A stretch of 64,000 nt of DNA from Chromatiaceae bacterium (GTDB lineage Bacteria; Pseudomonadota; Gammaproteobacteria; Chromatiales; Chromatiaceae). A program made the position numbers and the translations under genes. The DNA lies in contig JACKMP010000002.1 in assembly GCA_024235315.1 (NCBI GenBank), positions 186,001 to 250,000 of the forward strand. The letters are read 5' to 3'. Below are positions 44,765 to 55,000 of the stretch, one piece after another. Position 1 is the stretch's first letter. Every line of letters begins with the position of its first letter. Below the pieces are notes generated by a model. That model was not told the origin of the DNA. It searched no databases and worked only from the letters and a program-made list of their open reading frames with translations.

Positions 44765-46659
44765 TGCGCGCCGGCGCGGATATGCGGCACCTGACTATCA
44801 CGTTGATGCGTGAGGATCTGCCACGTGCCAGCCTTGTGCTGGCCGAGCTGGAGGCCTTCGCACCTGATGAAAGGCCGCTGCTCGAATCGGAACTGCCGGA
44901 GATACCCGGCACCACGTTTCGTGCCCGCATCCGCCGCGCCTGGGGGCACCTCGACCGGCTGGTCACCCTGCTCGGCGACCCGCCGGGTGCCGATGCCGAG
45001 ACGCCACTGCTGGCGCTGCGTCGTGAGCAACTGGTCGAGATCGACCAATGGCTGGCCGAAGCGTGGAAGCAATGCATCCCTTGTGACGAAACCCTGCACA
45101 AGATCGAAGACGAGTACCGCGAGCTGCATCATCTCGAACAATCGCTGGTCGACTTTGCCGGACTCGACATCGACCTGAGCCGCCTGCAGGGAGGACATGC
45201 TCATCTCGACATGCGCATAGGTTCGGTTCCCGCAGACAACCTGGCACGCCTGCGAGACGTGCTCGCACTGTCCCATCACCTGATCCTCAATGTCGCTGGA
45301 GAAGGCGAGACCCTGCGAATCCTGGTCGCCGGGCGCCGTGAAGACGCAGGGGTGCTCGACAGCGTGCTGCACGCCGCCGCATTCCAGCCGTTGTCGATTC
45401 CCGAGAGCTTCCATGACAACCCCGATGCGCTGCGCGAGGAGTTGCGCGCCAGGCGCGAGGAGCTCGATCAGAAATGCGCGCAGCTGCGCAGCCAGCTGGC
45501 GAACTGGCTCGACACCAACCACCACCAGTTTCTGCGCGCGCGGCAGATGCTCGAGGCCGCGGAGCCTTACGTCAGCCTGCACGGTGCAGCACGAACCCGC
45601 GGCACCCTGGCGGCCCTGCAGGGCTGGGTCCGCGCCAGCAGCCTGCCTGAAGTCGAGGCCCGGCTGAGCGAATCACTGAGCCTGCCTTTCGTGCTCGAAT
45701 CACGCGAACCACGCGCCGACGAACGCCACCTGGTGCCTGTGCCGGTGGCCAGCCGCGGGCTACTGCACCCGTTTGCAGTACTGGTGCAGCAGTACGGCGT
45801 GCCACGCTTTGGGGAGTTCGATCCGACGATCCTGTTTGCCGTCACCTTTGCCGGCATGTTCGGCATGATGTTCGGTGACGTTGGACACGGCGCCATCATC
45901 CTTCTGACCGGCATCGTACTGCGCCGCAAGATCGGCGCCTTTACCTATCTGTTTTTGCTGGCCGGTACATCGGCCATGCTCTTCGGCTGGTTGTACGGCA
46001 GTGTGTTCGGGGTCGAGCACTGGCTGCATCCGCTGTGGATCGCACCGATGTCAGATCCGATCTACATGCTCAGCGTCGCCCTGGCCTGGGGGGTCGGATT
46101 CCTCACCCTGGGCTCAGCGATCGCGATCACCAACCGCCTGCTATCCGGCGATCATACCGGTGCACTGTTCGGTCACGGCGGTCTGTTCTCGCTGATCCTG
46201 TACCTGGCGTTGCTCGGCGGCCTGATCAATCTCGCCCAGGGAGGCGGATTCCCGCTCGCCGTGACGATGATCGTCGTGGTAACACTGTTGCTGCTGATCG
46301 GCCATCGATGGCATTCGTCGAATGCGCCCTATGGCGAGCGCGTGTTCACCACGCTGATCGAGACATTCGAAATGGTGAACGGCTATTTCGCCAGTTCGCT
46401 GTCGTTCCTGCGCGTGGCGGCGTTCAGCCTCAACCATGTGGCACTGTCGCTGGCCGTATTCACACTGGCCAACAGCATGGACACGGTCGGCCACTGGATA
46501 ACACTGGTGCTGGGCAACCTGTTCGTGATCGTACTCGAAGGAACGATCGTCGCGATCCAGACCCTTCGACTGGAATACTACGAAGGCTTTTCCCGTTACT
46601 TTTACGGCGACGGCACACCGTTCCGGCCACTGCGCCTCGGCCGTTCTCTAACCCGCTGA
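44764..46659 (+). CDS. ntpI: V/A-type ATPase membrane subunit I (a-type)
   Basis: 631 aa. A cytoplasmic N-terminal half with two coiled-coil stretches (1-345), then seven to eight membrane helices. FGMMFGDVGHGAIILLTGI opens the membrane domain, and SLSFLRVAAFSLNHVALSL near the C-terminus holds the essential ion-path Arg (about Arg550). It is the stator part of the ion channel, combining with the K ring. Confidence 0.94.
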   Translation: MRAGADMRHLTITLMREDLPRASLVLAELEAFAPDERPLLESELPEIPGTTFRARIRRAWGHLDRLVTLLGDPPGADAETPLLALRREQLVEIDQWLAEAWKQCIPCDETLHKIEDEYRELHHLEQSLVDFAGLDIDLSRLQGGHAHLDMRIGSVPADNLARLRDVLALSHHLILNVAGEGETLRILVAGRREDAGVLDSVLHAAAFQPLSIPESFHDNPDALREELRARREELDQKCAQLRSQLANWLDTNHHQFLRARQMLEAAEPYVSLHGAARTRGTLAALQGWVRASSLPEVEARLSESLSLPFVLESREPRADERHLVPVPVASRGLLHPFAVLVQQYGVPRFGEFDPTILFAVTFAGMFGMMFGDVGHGAIILLTGIVLRRKIGAFTYLFLLAGTSAMLFGWLYGSVFGVEHWLHPLWIAPMSDPIYMLSVALAWGVGFLTLGSAIAITNRLLSGDHTGALFGHGGLFSLILYLALLGGLINLAQGGGFPLAVTMIVVVTLLLLIGHRWHSSNAPYGERVFTTLIETFEMVNGYFASSLSFLRVAAFSLNHVALSLAVFTLANSMDTVGHWITLVLGNLFVIVLEGTIVAIQTLRLEYYEGFSRYFYGDGTPFRPLRLGRSLTR

Positions 46660-46672
46660 ATCAGGAGCAACC

Positions 46673-47125
46673 ATGACCACCATCATCACTCTAATGACCA
46701 CCGCCCTGCTTGGCGTGATTGCGGCCGGTGTCTACCTGCACTTCCGGCCACTCGCCGCCGACCGCGCGCGTCGCTGGTTCATGCCGACGATAGCGCTCAA
46801 CATCGCGCTGTTCTTTGGCGCCCAGCTGATCGTCACCATCCTTGGCGTGGGTGATGCACTGGCGGCACCAGAATTGGAGGGCGCACTTACCGGCAGCAAC
46901 GAGATCAGCATCGGCATGGGTCTCGCGTTCATCGGCATCGCGCTGCCGACCGCGTTCAGCACCATTGCCGCCGGGCTCGCCGTCGGCCCGATCGGCGCCG
47001 CATCGCTGGCCGCAGTATCGGAGAAACCGGAGATCTTCGGCCGCACGCTGGTCTATCTGGGACTGGCCGAGGGCATCGCGATCTACGGTCTGGTGCTGTC
47101 GATCCTGTTGCTCAACAGGGTCTGA
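46673..47125 (+). CDS. ntpK: V/A-type ATPase rotor ring subunit K (c-type)
   Basis: 150 aa, four hydrophobic helices. The second pair is a canonical c hairpin: GMGLAFIGIALPTAFSTIAA, GLAVGPIGAASLAAVSEKPE, then LVYLGLAEGIAIYGL with ion-carrying Glu133. The first pair (about 4-24 and 37-60) carries no acidic ion site. One Glu per four helices fits a V-type pump ratio. No Gln or Ser/Thr ligand set typical of Na+ sites is seen, so proton coupling is the likelier reading (inference). Confidence 0.92.
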   Translation: MTTIITLMTTALLGVIAAGVYLHFRPLAADRARRWFMPTIALNIALFFGAQLIVTILGVGDALAAPELEGALTGSNEISIGMGLAFIGIALPTAFSTIAAGLAVGPIGAASLAAVSEKPEIFGRTLVYLGLAEGIAIYGLVLSILLLNRV

Positions 47126-47134
47126 GAGAGCGGC

Positions 47135-47458
47135 ATGGAGAAGACCCGCCAGTTGTTCCTCGGCGACGGCGCCCTGGCCACCGGGTTTCGCCTGGCCGGT
47201 TTCGAGGTTTACCCGGACGCCGACACCGCCCAGCTGGACCGGATACTCGACGAGTTGATCCTGTCGCGCACCCACGCATTCGTTGTGATCGACCAGGCAC
47301 TGGCAGAGTCCGGCAGCCATCGCATCGACCGGGTGCGCAATGAAGGCGGCCGCATCCTGTTGACCCAGGTCCCACCGCTGGCGCAGCCACAGCATATGCA
47401 CAGTTCGGTCGACGATCACATCCGCTCACTTCTCGGGATGGACGGAGAAAACGCATGA
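47135..47458 (+). CDS. V/A-type ATPase subunit F
   Basis: 107 aa with a Rossmann-like subunit F pattern: FLGDGALATGFRLAGFEVYP, LILSRTHAFVVIDQAL and VRNEGGRILLTQVPPL. It is a regulatory subunit of the central stalk, binding subunit D. Its TGA overlaps the ATG of subunit E. Confidence 0.85.
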   Translation: MEKTRQLFLGDGALATGFRLAGFEVYPDADTAQLDRILDELILSRTHAFVVIDQALAESGSHRIDRVRNEGGRILLTQVPPLAQPQHMHSSVDDHIRSLLGMDGENA

Positions 47459-48117
47459 GTCAAGACGGACAAAGCCAGCTGGTCGCGCTCGAACGCGCCA
47501 TCATGGCACGTGCCGAAGAATTGGCGCAGGAATTCCACGACAAGGCCAAGCGGCAGAAAGACACCATCCTGCGTGATACCGCCGAGCGCCTGCACATGGC
47601 CGAGGAACGCGAGGTTCTGGTTGCCAAGGCCGAAGCCGAACGACATTTTCGCCGCGTCACCCAGGCCAGTGAACTCAAACTTCAGGCACGGCTCGATCAA
47701 CTGCGCTGGGAGATGGTGCAGACGGTCCAGGCACGCATGGCCGAGCGTATGCACAAGCTGTGCGCCGACCGCGCGGTCTATCGCAGCTGGCTCGTCAAGA
47801 TGATTCGTCAGGCAGCCTCGCTGTTGCCGGCGGGTGAACTGACGGCCGAGGTGAATGCCGACGACCTGGCCTGGCTGGGCGCCGAGTGGCAGGCACTGGC
47901 CACCGAGGCGGCCCCGGAGCGAAGCATTCACCTGGCCGAGAAAGCAACCTGGGGGAGCGGCGGCATCAGGCTGCGCACCTCAGACAACCGTGCCCAGGTC
48001 GACAACCGTTTCGAGGGTCGCATCAGCCGCCTCGAAGCGGCGATCCAGCGCTCGATCCTGCAGCAGCTGTTTCCGGCGGATATCCACGCCGGCGCACGCG
48101 TCGGAGGCCCACAATGA
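47455..48117 (+). CDS. ntpE: V/A-type ATPase peripheral stalk subunit E
   Basis: 220 aa. A long N-terminal helix (1-110, rich in Glu, Arg and Ala) is followed by a compact C-terminal head (GGIRLRTSDNRAQVDNRFEG, ISRLEAAIQRSILQQLFP), the vATP-synt_E arrangement. It pairs with the G/H-like protein encoded first in the operon and binds the top of the A3B3 head. Overlaps subunit A by four bases (ATGA). Confidence 0.9.
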   Translation: MSQDGQSQLVALERAIMARAEELAQEFHDKAKRQKDTILRDTAERLHMAEEREVLVAKAEAERHFRRVTQASELKLQARLDQLRWEMVQTVQARMAERMHKLCADRAVYRSWLVKMIRQAASLLPAGELTAEVNADDLAWLGAEWQALATEAAPERSIHLAEKATWGSGGIRLRTSDNRAQVDNRFEGRISRLEAAIQRSILQQLFPADIHAGARVGGPQ

Positions 48118-49910
48118 CAGAGTCGCGTAGTGGTTACATCCGCGAGATCAACGGTCCGATTCTGCGCATCCACCTGCCGGGTGGGCGCAACGGCGAGCAG
48201 GTGCGCATCGGCAGCCTCGACATCGTCGGCGAGATCATTGCCCTCGAAGGCGACGATGCAATCGTGCAGGCTTACGAATCGACCGACGGACTGCGCCCCG
48301 GTGAGGCCGTGCACGGCCTGGGCCACCCTCTGACAGTCGAGCTCGGCCCCGGCCTGCTGCAGGGTATTTTCGACGGCGTACAGCGTCCGCTGCAGGAGAT
48401 CGCCAGCATTGCTGGCGACAATATCCCGCGCGGGCTGCGCATCCATTCGCTCGACCGCGAGCGCGCCTGGCAATTCAGCCCGACCGACGGCCTGGAGCCG
48501 GGCGGGCAGGTCGCGGCGGGCACGCGCCTGGGAACAGTGCAGGAGACCGAGACCATCGAGCACCGTATCCTGGTGCCTCCGACGGTCAGCGGCGAGCTGA
48601 TCGACCTCGCGCCCGCCGGCAACTACACGCTCGACAGCACGATCGCGCGCGTTCGTGATGCGCAGGGCAAGGTGCACAAACTGGCCCTCTACCACCGCTG
48701 GCCGGTGCGCCAGGCGCGGCCTTATTCCAGGCGTGATCATGGCGTCGAGCCGCTGATCACCGGGCAACGCATCCTCGATACCTTCTTCCCGCTGCTCAAG
48801 GGCGGCAAGGGCGCCGTGCCCGGCCCGTTTGGCGCCGGCAAGACGATGGTGCAGCAGCAGGTGGCACGCTGGTCCAATGCCGATATCGTGATCTACGTCG
48901 GTTGCGGTGAACGCGGTAACGAACTGGTCGATGTGCTCGAGAGCTTTCCGCAGCTGCAGGATCCCTATACCGGGCGCGGCATGATGGAGCGCACGCTGCT
49001 GATCGCCAATACCTCGAACATGCCTGTGGTCGCCCGCGAGGCCTCGATCTATGTCGGCATGACGATGGCCGAGTATTTCCGTGACCAGGGCTACGATGTG
49101 GTCATGCTCGCCGATTCGACCTCGCGCTGGGCAGAGGCACTGCGTGAGGTCGCCGGGCGACTTGGTCACATGCCGGTGGAGGAAGGCTACCCCGCCTATC
49201 TCGGCAGCCGGCTCGCCGCAGTCTACGAACGCGCGGGCCGTGTCGAGACACTGGGCGGAGGACGTGGCTCGGTCACGCTGATCGGCGCGGTCTCGCCGCC
49301 TGGCGGCGATTTCTCCGAGCCGGTGACCAGCCACACCAAGGAAATCATCCAGACCTTCTGGGCGCTCTCCAAGGAACTGGCCGATGCCCGCCACTACCCG
49401 TCGGTCGACTGGGTCGACAGCTTCTCGCAGGATGTCAGCATCGCTGCCGGCTGGTGGGCCAAGGAAATCAGCGGCGCCTGGAGCAGCCGACGCACACAGG
49501 CGCTGTCGCTGCTCGCACGCGACGCCGAATTGTCGCGCATCGTCAACCTGGTGGGCCCCGAGGCGCTGTCCTCGGCACAACGCTGGGAGCTGGAAGGTGC
49601 CGCGCTGGTCAAGGAAGCAGTGCTGCAGCAGAGCGCACTGGACGAGGCCGACACCTATTGCTCACCGAACAAACAGTTCCAGCTGCTCGAACTGGTGATG
49701 CAGGTATTCGACCAGGGCAAGGAACTGATCGCGCTCGGTGCCCCGGTACAGGAACTCGCCGAGCACCCGATCCTCGCCCGCATCCGTCGCGCGAAATCAA
49801 CCTGGCGCAGTGACGAGGGCGATCAGCTCGCCGCATTCGCCAGCGAGGTCTACAAGGCATTTTCCGCATTGCGCAGCGAATACGCATCCGGACAGGAGGC
49901 CCTGCCATGA
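48114..49910 (+). CDS. ntpA: V/A-type ATPase catalytic subunit A
   Basis: 598 aa from the ATG at 48114. N-terminal beta barrel, the family-specific bulge insertion (about 115-200), nucleotide domain with P-loop GPFGAGKT (237-244), GERGNE, MLADSTSRWAEALRE and the SPPGGDFSEPV stretch, and a helical C-terminus. All catalytic motifs are intact. It hydrolyses (or makes) ATP in the A3B3 head and overlaps subunit B by four bases. Confidence 0.98.
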   Translation: MTESRSGYIREINGPILRIHLPGGRNGEQVRIGSLDIVGEIIALEGDDAIVQAYESTDGLRPGEAVHGLGHPLTVELGPGLLQGIFDGVQRPLQEIASIAGDNIPRGLRIHSLDRERAWQFSPTDGLEPGGQVAAGTRLGTVQETETIEHRILVPPTVSGELIDLAPAGNYTLDSTIARVRDAQGKVHKLALYHRWPVRQARPYSRRDHGVEPLITGQRILDTFFPLLKGGKGAVPGPFGAGKTMVQQQVARWSNADIVIYVGCGERGNELVDVLESFPQLQDPYTGRGMMERTLLIANTSNMPVVAREASIYVGMTMAEYFRDQGYDVVMLADSTSRWAEALREVAGRLGHMPVEEGYPAYLGSRLAAVYERAGRVETLGGGRGSVTLIGAVSPPGGDFSEPVTSHTKEIIQTFWALSKELADARHYPSVDWVDSFSQDVSIAAGWWAKEISGAWSSRRTQALSLLARDAELSRIVNLVGPEALSSAQRWELEGAALVKEAVLQQSALDEADTYCSPNKQFQLLELVMQVFDQGKELIALGAPVQELAEHPILARIRRAKSTWRSDEGDQLAAFASEVYKAFSALRSEYASGQEALP

Positions 49911-51295
49911 GTGAAGTCGAATACCGCCGGGCCAAGGCCGCGCAGGGGGGGCTGCTGATCGTCGAGGGCGTCGAAGGCATCGCGTTCGGCGACCGTGTGC
50001 GCATCCGCGATCACCGCGGACGCAGGCGCAATGGACAGGTGATCCGCGCAGCCGAACAGGAGACCCTGATCCAGGTGTTCGAGGGGACCGACGACATCGA
50101 CATGGACAACACCTGGGTGCGTTTCCTCGACCAGCCGCTGACCCTGACGGTCAGTCCAGGCCTGCTCGGCCGGGTGTTCAACGGCATAGGCGAACCACGC
50201 GACGGCCGGCCGCCGATCGTCGACGGCGAGGCTCGCGGCATCAGCGGCTCGGCAATCAACCCGGCGGCACGCAACTATCCACGCGAATTCATCCAGACTG
50301 GCATCTCGACCATCGACGGACTGAACTCGCTGGTACGTGGTCAGAAGCTGCCGATCTTTTCCGCCTCGGGTCTGCCACACAACCGCCTCGCTGCGCAGAT
50401 CGTGCGCCAGGCCCGCCTGCCCGGCGAGGCGACCAATTTCGCCATCGTCTTCGCCGCGATGGGTGTGTCATACAGCGATGCGCGGTTCTTCCGCGAGTCG
50501 TTCTCCGACTCCGGCGTACTCGGCAACGTGGTGATGTTCATCAATCACGCCGACGATCCGCCGGTCGAACGCCTCGCACTGCCACGCGTAGCGCTGACCG
50601 CCGCCGAGTATCTGGCCTTTGACCTCGACCGTCATGTGCTGGTGGTGATGACCGATATGACCCACTACGCGGAGGCGCTGCGCGAGGTCGCGACCGCGAA
50701 GGGCGACGTACCGGCGCGCAAGGGCTATCCCGGCTATCTGTACTCCGACCTGGCTGAGATCTACGAACGCTCGGGGCGTATCCGCGATCGGCATGGCTCA
50801 GTCACCATGGTGCCGGTCGTGTCGATGCCCTCGGACGATATCACCCACCCGATTCCCGACCTGACCGGCTACATTACCGAGGGGCAGATCGTGCTGTCGC
50901 GCGAACTCAACAACCAGGGCGTCTACCCGCCGGTCGACATCGCACCGTCTTTGTCGCGCCTGATGAAAGACGGCATCGGCAAGGACGACACGCGTGACGA
51001 CCACCCACGCGTTGCCAACCAGCTGTACGCGCTCTACGCCAAGGCCCAGGAGGCGCGCAATCTCGCCTCGATCATCGGTGCCGAGGAACTCACGGCGCGC
51101 GACCAGCGCTATCTCGAATTCGCGCGTGACTTCGACCAACGCTTCGTTGGCCAGGGGGAAGACGAAAACCGAAGCATCATCGAGACCCTGAACCTGGCCT
51201 GGGAGCTGCTTTCACGCTTCCCGCGTGATGCGCTTACCCGGGTAAGCGAGACCGACCTCGCGCATTACCACCGCGCCGGAGAATCCCCGGCATGA
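49907..51295 (+). CDS. ntpB: V/A-type ATPase regulatory subunit B
   Basis: 462 aa. It has the expected non-canonical nucleotide loop SASGLPHNRLA in place of a P-loop, plus GRVFNGIGEPRDGRPPI, LTDMTHYAEALRE-type motifs (VMTDMTHYAEALRE) and GYPGYLYSDLAEIYERSGRI. This is clearly the B rather than A or F1-type subunit. Overlaps the subunit D gene by four bases. Confidence 0.98.
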   Translation: MSEVEYRRAKAAQGGLLIVEGVEGIAFGDRVRIRDHRGRRRNGQVIRAAEQETLIQVFEGTDDIDMDNTWVRFLDQPLTLTVSPGLLGRVFNGIGEPRDGRPPIVDGEARGISGSAINPAARNYPREFIQTGISTIDGLNSLVRGQKLPIFSASGLPHNRLAAQIVRQARLPGEATNFAIVFAAMGVSYSDARFFRESFSDSGVLGNVVMFINHADDPPVERLALPRVALTAAEYLAFDLDRHVLVVMTDMTHYAEALREVATAKGDVPARKGYPGYLYSDLAEIYERSGRIRDRHGSVTMVPVVSMPSDDITHPIPDLTGYITEGQIVLSRELNNQGVYPPVDIAPSLSRLMKDGIGKDDTRDDHPRVANQLYALYAKAQEARNLASIIGAEELTARDQRYLEFARDFDQRFVGQGEDENRSIIETLNLAWELLSRFPRDALTRVSETDLAHYHRAGESPA

Positions 51296-51921
51296 GCCGC
51301 CTGCGCACTGCACCGACCAAGAGCGCCCTGCTCAACCTGCGCAAACAGGTGCGCTTTCTCGAAGATGGGCACGCCCTGCTCGAACGCAAGCGGGAACTGT
51401 TGACTCGACTGGTCTATCAGCACATTAAGGATTACCAGGCTCGCAAGAGCACGGCGCATGAGGCGCTGCGCACGGCCTATCGCTGGCTCAGCATCGCGCA
51501 ATTGCGCATGGGTGATCGCAGCATCGCTCAGGCCACGCTCGGCGCATCGTCATCGACGCGCATGAAGGTGCTGCCGCGTCGCTCACTCGGCGTGCAATAT
51601 CCATCTGTCGAGGCCTCGGTGGTTGCCCCGCAGCCGGTCGGCCTGCTTGGCACCGACCCCAGTTTCGACGAGGCTCGCCGCGCCTTTGCCGAGGCCGCGG
51701 TACACCTGGCCGAACTGGCCGCGGTGGAGATGGCGTTGTACCGGCTGATCAGCGAGCAGCGCAAGGCGCAAAAGCGGGTAAATGCGCTCAAATACAACAT
51801 CATTCCGTCGTACAAAAAGGTGATCAAACAGATCGCCGAGGCCCTCGAGGAAGAGGAACGCGGGACGCTGTTCCAGATCAAGCGTCTGCGCGACGCGAAC
51901 CAGGCCCGGGCAACCCGCTGA
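51292..51921 (+). CDS. ntpD: V/A-type ATPase central stalk subunit D
   Basis: 209 aa, predicted as a long antiparallel coiled coil: N-terminal PTKSALLNLRKQVRFLEDGH, LLERKRELLTRLVY and C-terminal RRVNALKY-type sequence (RVNALKYNIIPSYKKVIKQI) followed by EALEEEERGTLFQIKRLRD. These are the standard subunit D ends. It forms the rotor shaft and is the last gene of the operon. Confidence 0.95.
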   Translation: MSRLRTAPTKSALLNLRKQVRFLEDGHALLERKRELLTRLVYQHIKDYQARKSTAHEALRTAYRWLSIAQLRMGDRSIAQATLGASSSTRMKVLPRRSLGVQYPSVEASVVAPQPVGLLGTDPSFDEARRAFAEAAVHLAELAAVEMALYRLISEQRKAQKRVNALKYNIIPSYKKVIKQIAEALEEEERGTLFQIKRLRDANQARATR

Positions 51922-52007
51922 TCGCCGGGCGCCGGTGCTGAAGCGGTGCCGGGGGTCGCGCTCTTTTCCCAATCTTCATTAATGACACGCGATGCCGCTA
52001 AGGAGGG

Positions 52008-55000
52008 ATGCGAAAATCCCTGTTCGGCACCATGCCCCAAAGCCCAGAGCAACCTGCGCCTGCCGCCACTGCGCCGGCCGACTTCGTAGAGCGGCGGGTG
52101 CGCCTGATGGCGATCCTCGGGATTCTGCTGACCAGCAGTGTCATCGGCGGCATCGCAACCGCGTTGTTGTACAAATCTCAGGCCAACTCGCTGACCAGTC
52201 AGCTGTTTTTCGCCATCGAGCTGCAGACCGCGGCGATGGAAGCGGAACTGGCGCGGCTGAACAACATCGCCACCCAGATCACCAGTCGCACCCAGATCCG
52301 TCTGCAACTCGAACGCTTCCAGCGTGGCGAGATCAGTCAACAAATGCTGATCGATTTCACCGTACCCAAGCTCACCGACGCCATTTCCTCGGACAACGGC
52401 ATCCTCGGGGTCACCCGCCTGTCGCCCCAACTCCAACCCCTGATCGAGGTTGGCCAGCCGATACCCGTATCACTGTGGCCGAAACGGCCGTCCAATACCG
52501 CGACTGCACTGGGCATACCACGCGACGACCTGCTCGTGGTCTCGGCGCCGATCCGCAACCGCTCCATGCAGACAGTCGGTATCGATCTCGTGATGTTCAG
52601 GGACGACCGGCTGCGCAACATCATGCAGGGGTTTTTCGACCATATCGAGACCAGCGGCAGTATCCAGGTCGCCACCCTGCAGGACGGTATCGCAGTCCAC
52701 TTCTACGACATCGGGCACAAGGAGCGACCACTGTCCAGTGAGGAATTGAGATCCGAGCTGATCGAGCAGTTGCAACTTGGCTACGACGAGGGCCTGCACT
52801 CTCCCGATTCCCGGCATGGCGGCAATTTCACCATGGCGCACCACAGGATCGGCACCAGCGACTGGGTGATGATGTTCTATGCCGACCCCGGTGATTTCTT
52901 CCGCAGCGCACGCACCCATGCCGCATTTGCGGCGTTCACCGTCCTTATTCTGGCTATGCTCGGCATAGCACTGACCAACCGGGTGATACGACCACTGGTC
53001 GACCGCGTGGCCACGGAGGCACGAGGGCTGCAGCGCCTGCTCCAGCAGAACGAAGAACTGCTGGACGCGGTGCAGGCCAACGAGAGCAAGTTACAAGCGG
53101 TCATCGACAACGCACCCGCAGTCATTTACATCAAGGATCCATCTGGACAGTATCTGCTGGTAAACAGCAGCTACGAACGCCTCGTCGAGATGCCACGTGA
53201 GCAGATCGTTGGCAAATACGACTACCAGCTGTTCCCCGAAAGCATCGCCAAGTCGACCCGTGACACCGACCTCGAGGTGCTGGCAAGCGGCAGATCGATC
53301 GCCGTCGACGAACGCGCACCACATCGCGACGGCATGCACGACTACCTCTCGACCAAGTTTCCGCTGTTCGACACCAGGGGCCAGGCCAATGCGGTGTGCG
53401 GCATCTCCACCGACATCACCGAACGCAAGCGCGTCGAACGCCGTCTGGCACTGACACAGCACACCGTCGACAGGGCGAATGTCGGTGTGCTCTGGGCCGA
53501 CCCCGCAGGCCAGCTGCTCTATCTCAATGACGCCGCCACGCAGTTGCTGCGGTTCAACGACCGCGAGCTGCCGCACCTGAATCTGGCGGACGTCACCACC
53601 TCGCTGGATGCCGCCGCCTGGAAGGCACATTGGGAGTCGGTCAAGCGCCTGGGCAGCCTGCACTACGAGACACGCTATCAGCGCAGCGACCACGAGACCT
53701 TCCCGGTGGAAGTCCACGCCAACCACCTGGCATTCGACGAGCAGGAGTTCTACATCGCGATCGTCCACGACATCTCGAACCGGCACGAGTCCGAACGCAG
53801 GCTCAGACAATCTGCCACCGTGTTCGAATGTTCGGCCGAAGCAATCGTGATCACAGACACGCAGGGCACGGTCATCGACGTCAATCCGGCCTTCAGCCGG
53901 ATCCTCGGCTATTCCCGTGAACAGGTGATCGGACGTAAACCCAGCCTGTGGAAATCAGAGCTGTACGACGAGTCCTTCTATCGAGCCATGTGGACTTCGA
54001 TCGTCGACACCGGCCAGTGGCGTGGAGAGATCATCAACCGCAACAGAGACGGATCCGTCACACCGGAACTGGTCGCGATCAACACCGTATACAACGAGTA
54101 CGGCGAACCGGCCAGCTATGTCGCGATCTATACCGACATCTCTCAGATCAAGGAATCGCAGGGCCAACTCGCCCACATGGCGCACCACGATCCGCTCACC
54201 AATCTGCCCAATCGCATCCTGTTCCATGAACGCCTTCAGCACGCACTCGACCGGGCCTCACGCCGGGACGGCAGCGTGGCGGTCATCTTCGTGGATCTGG
54301 ATCACTTCAAACACGTCAACGACAGTCTCGGCCACTCCTACGGTGACCGCCTGTTGATCGAAGTGGCGGAGGTGCTGTCATCCAGGCTGCGCCACGAAGA
54401 TACGGTCGCGAGGATCGGTGGCGACGAGTTCACGATCCTGATCGAGGAAGTCAGCGACCGTAACCGGCTGACATCCGTCATTGAAAAAATTATCGAGGCT
54501 TTTGACCGTGAATTCGTCCTCGGTGATTCGACGATCCGCGTGACCCCGAGCCTGGGCATCAGTATCTCACCAAACGACGGTATGGAAGCCGAAACCCTGA
54601 TGCGCAATGCGGATGCGGCGATGTACCGCGCCAAGTCTCTGGGGCGCAATACCTATGAGTTCTATACCGAGGAACTCACGGCGCTGGCCACCCGGCGCAT
54701 CCATATCGATGGTGCGCTGCGCAAGGCGATTCAGGATGCCGAGTTTCACCTCGCCTATCAGCCACAGATTGACCTGACGACAGGTCGTATCGTCGGCATG
54801 GAGGCGCTGGTGCGCTGGAACAGCCCCCTACTCGGCCCGATGCCACCCGATCAGTTTCTGCCGATCGCCGAAGACAGCGGCCTGATCCTGCCGTTGGGCG
54901 AGTGGATACTGTCGGAGGCCTGTCGCCAGGCGCGCGAATGGCTGGACGCAGGGATACTGCCCGGCACCCTCGCGGTGAATATCTCCGGTGTGCAGGTAAG

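Noticed and set aside
47928..49580. 550-codon minus-strand open frame
   Set aside because: Antisense to the ATPase subunit A gene; no family motifs.
51922..52007. GC-rich inverted repeat after the ATPase operon as a terminator
   Set aside because: The stem is short, includes a G-U pair and the T run is displaced, so it is too weak to call.
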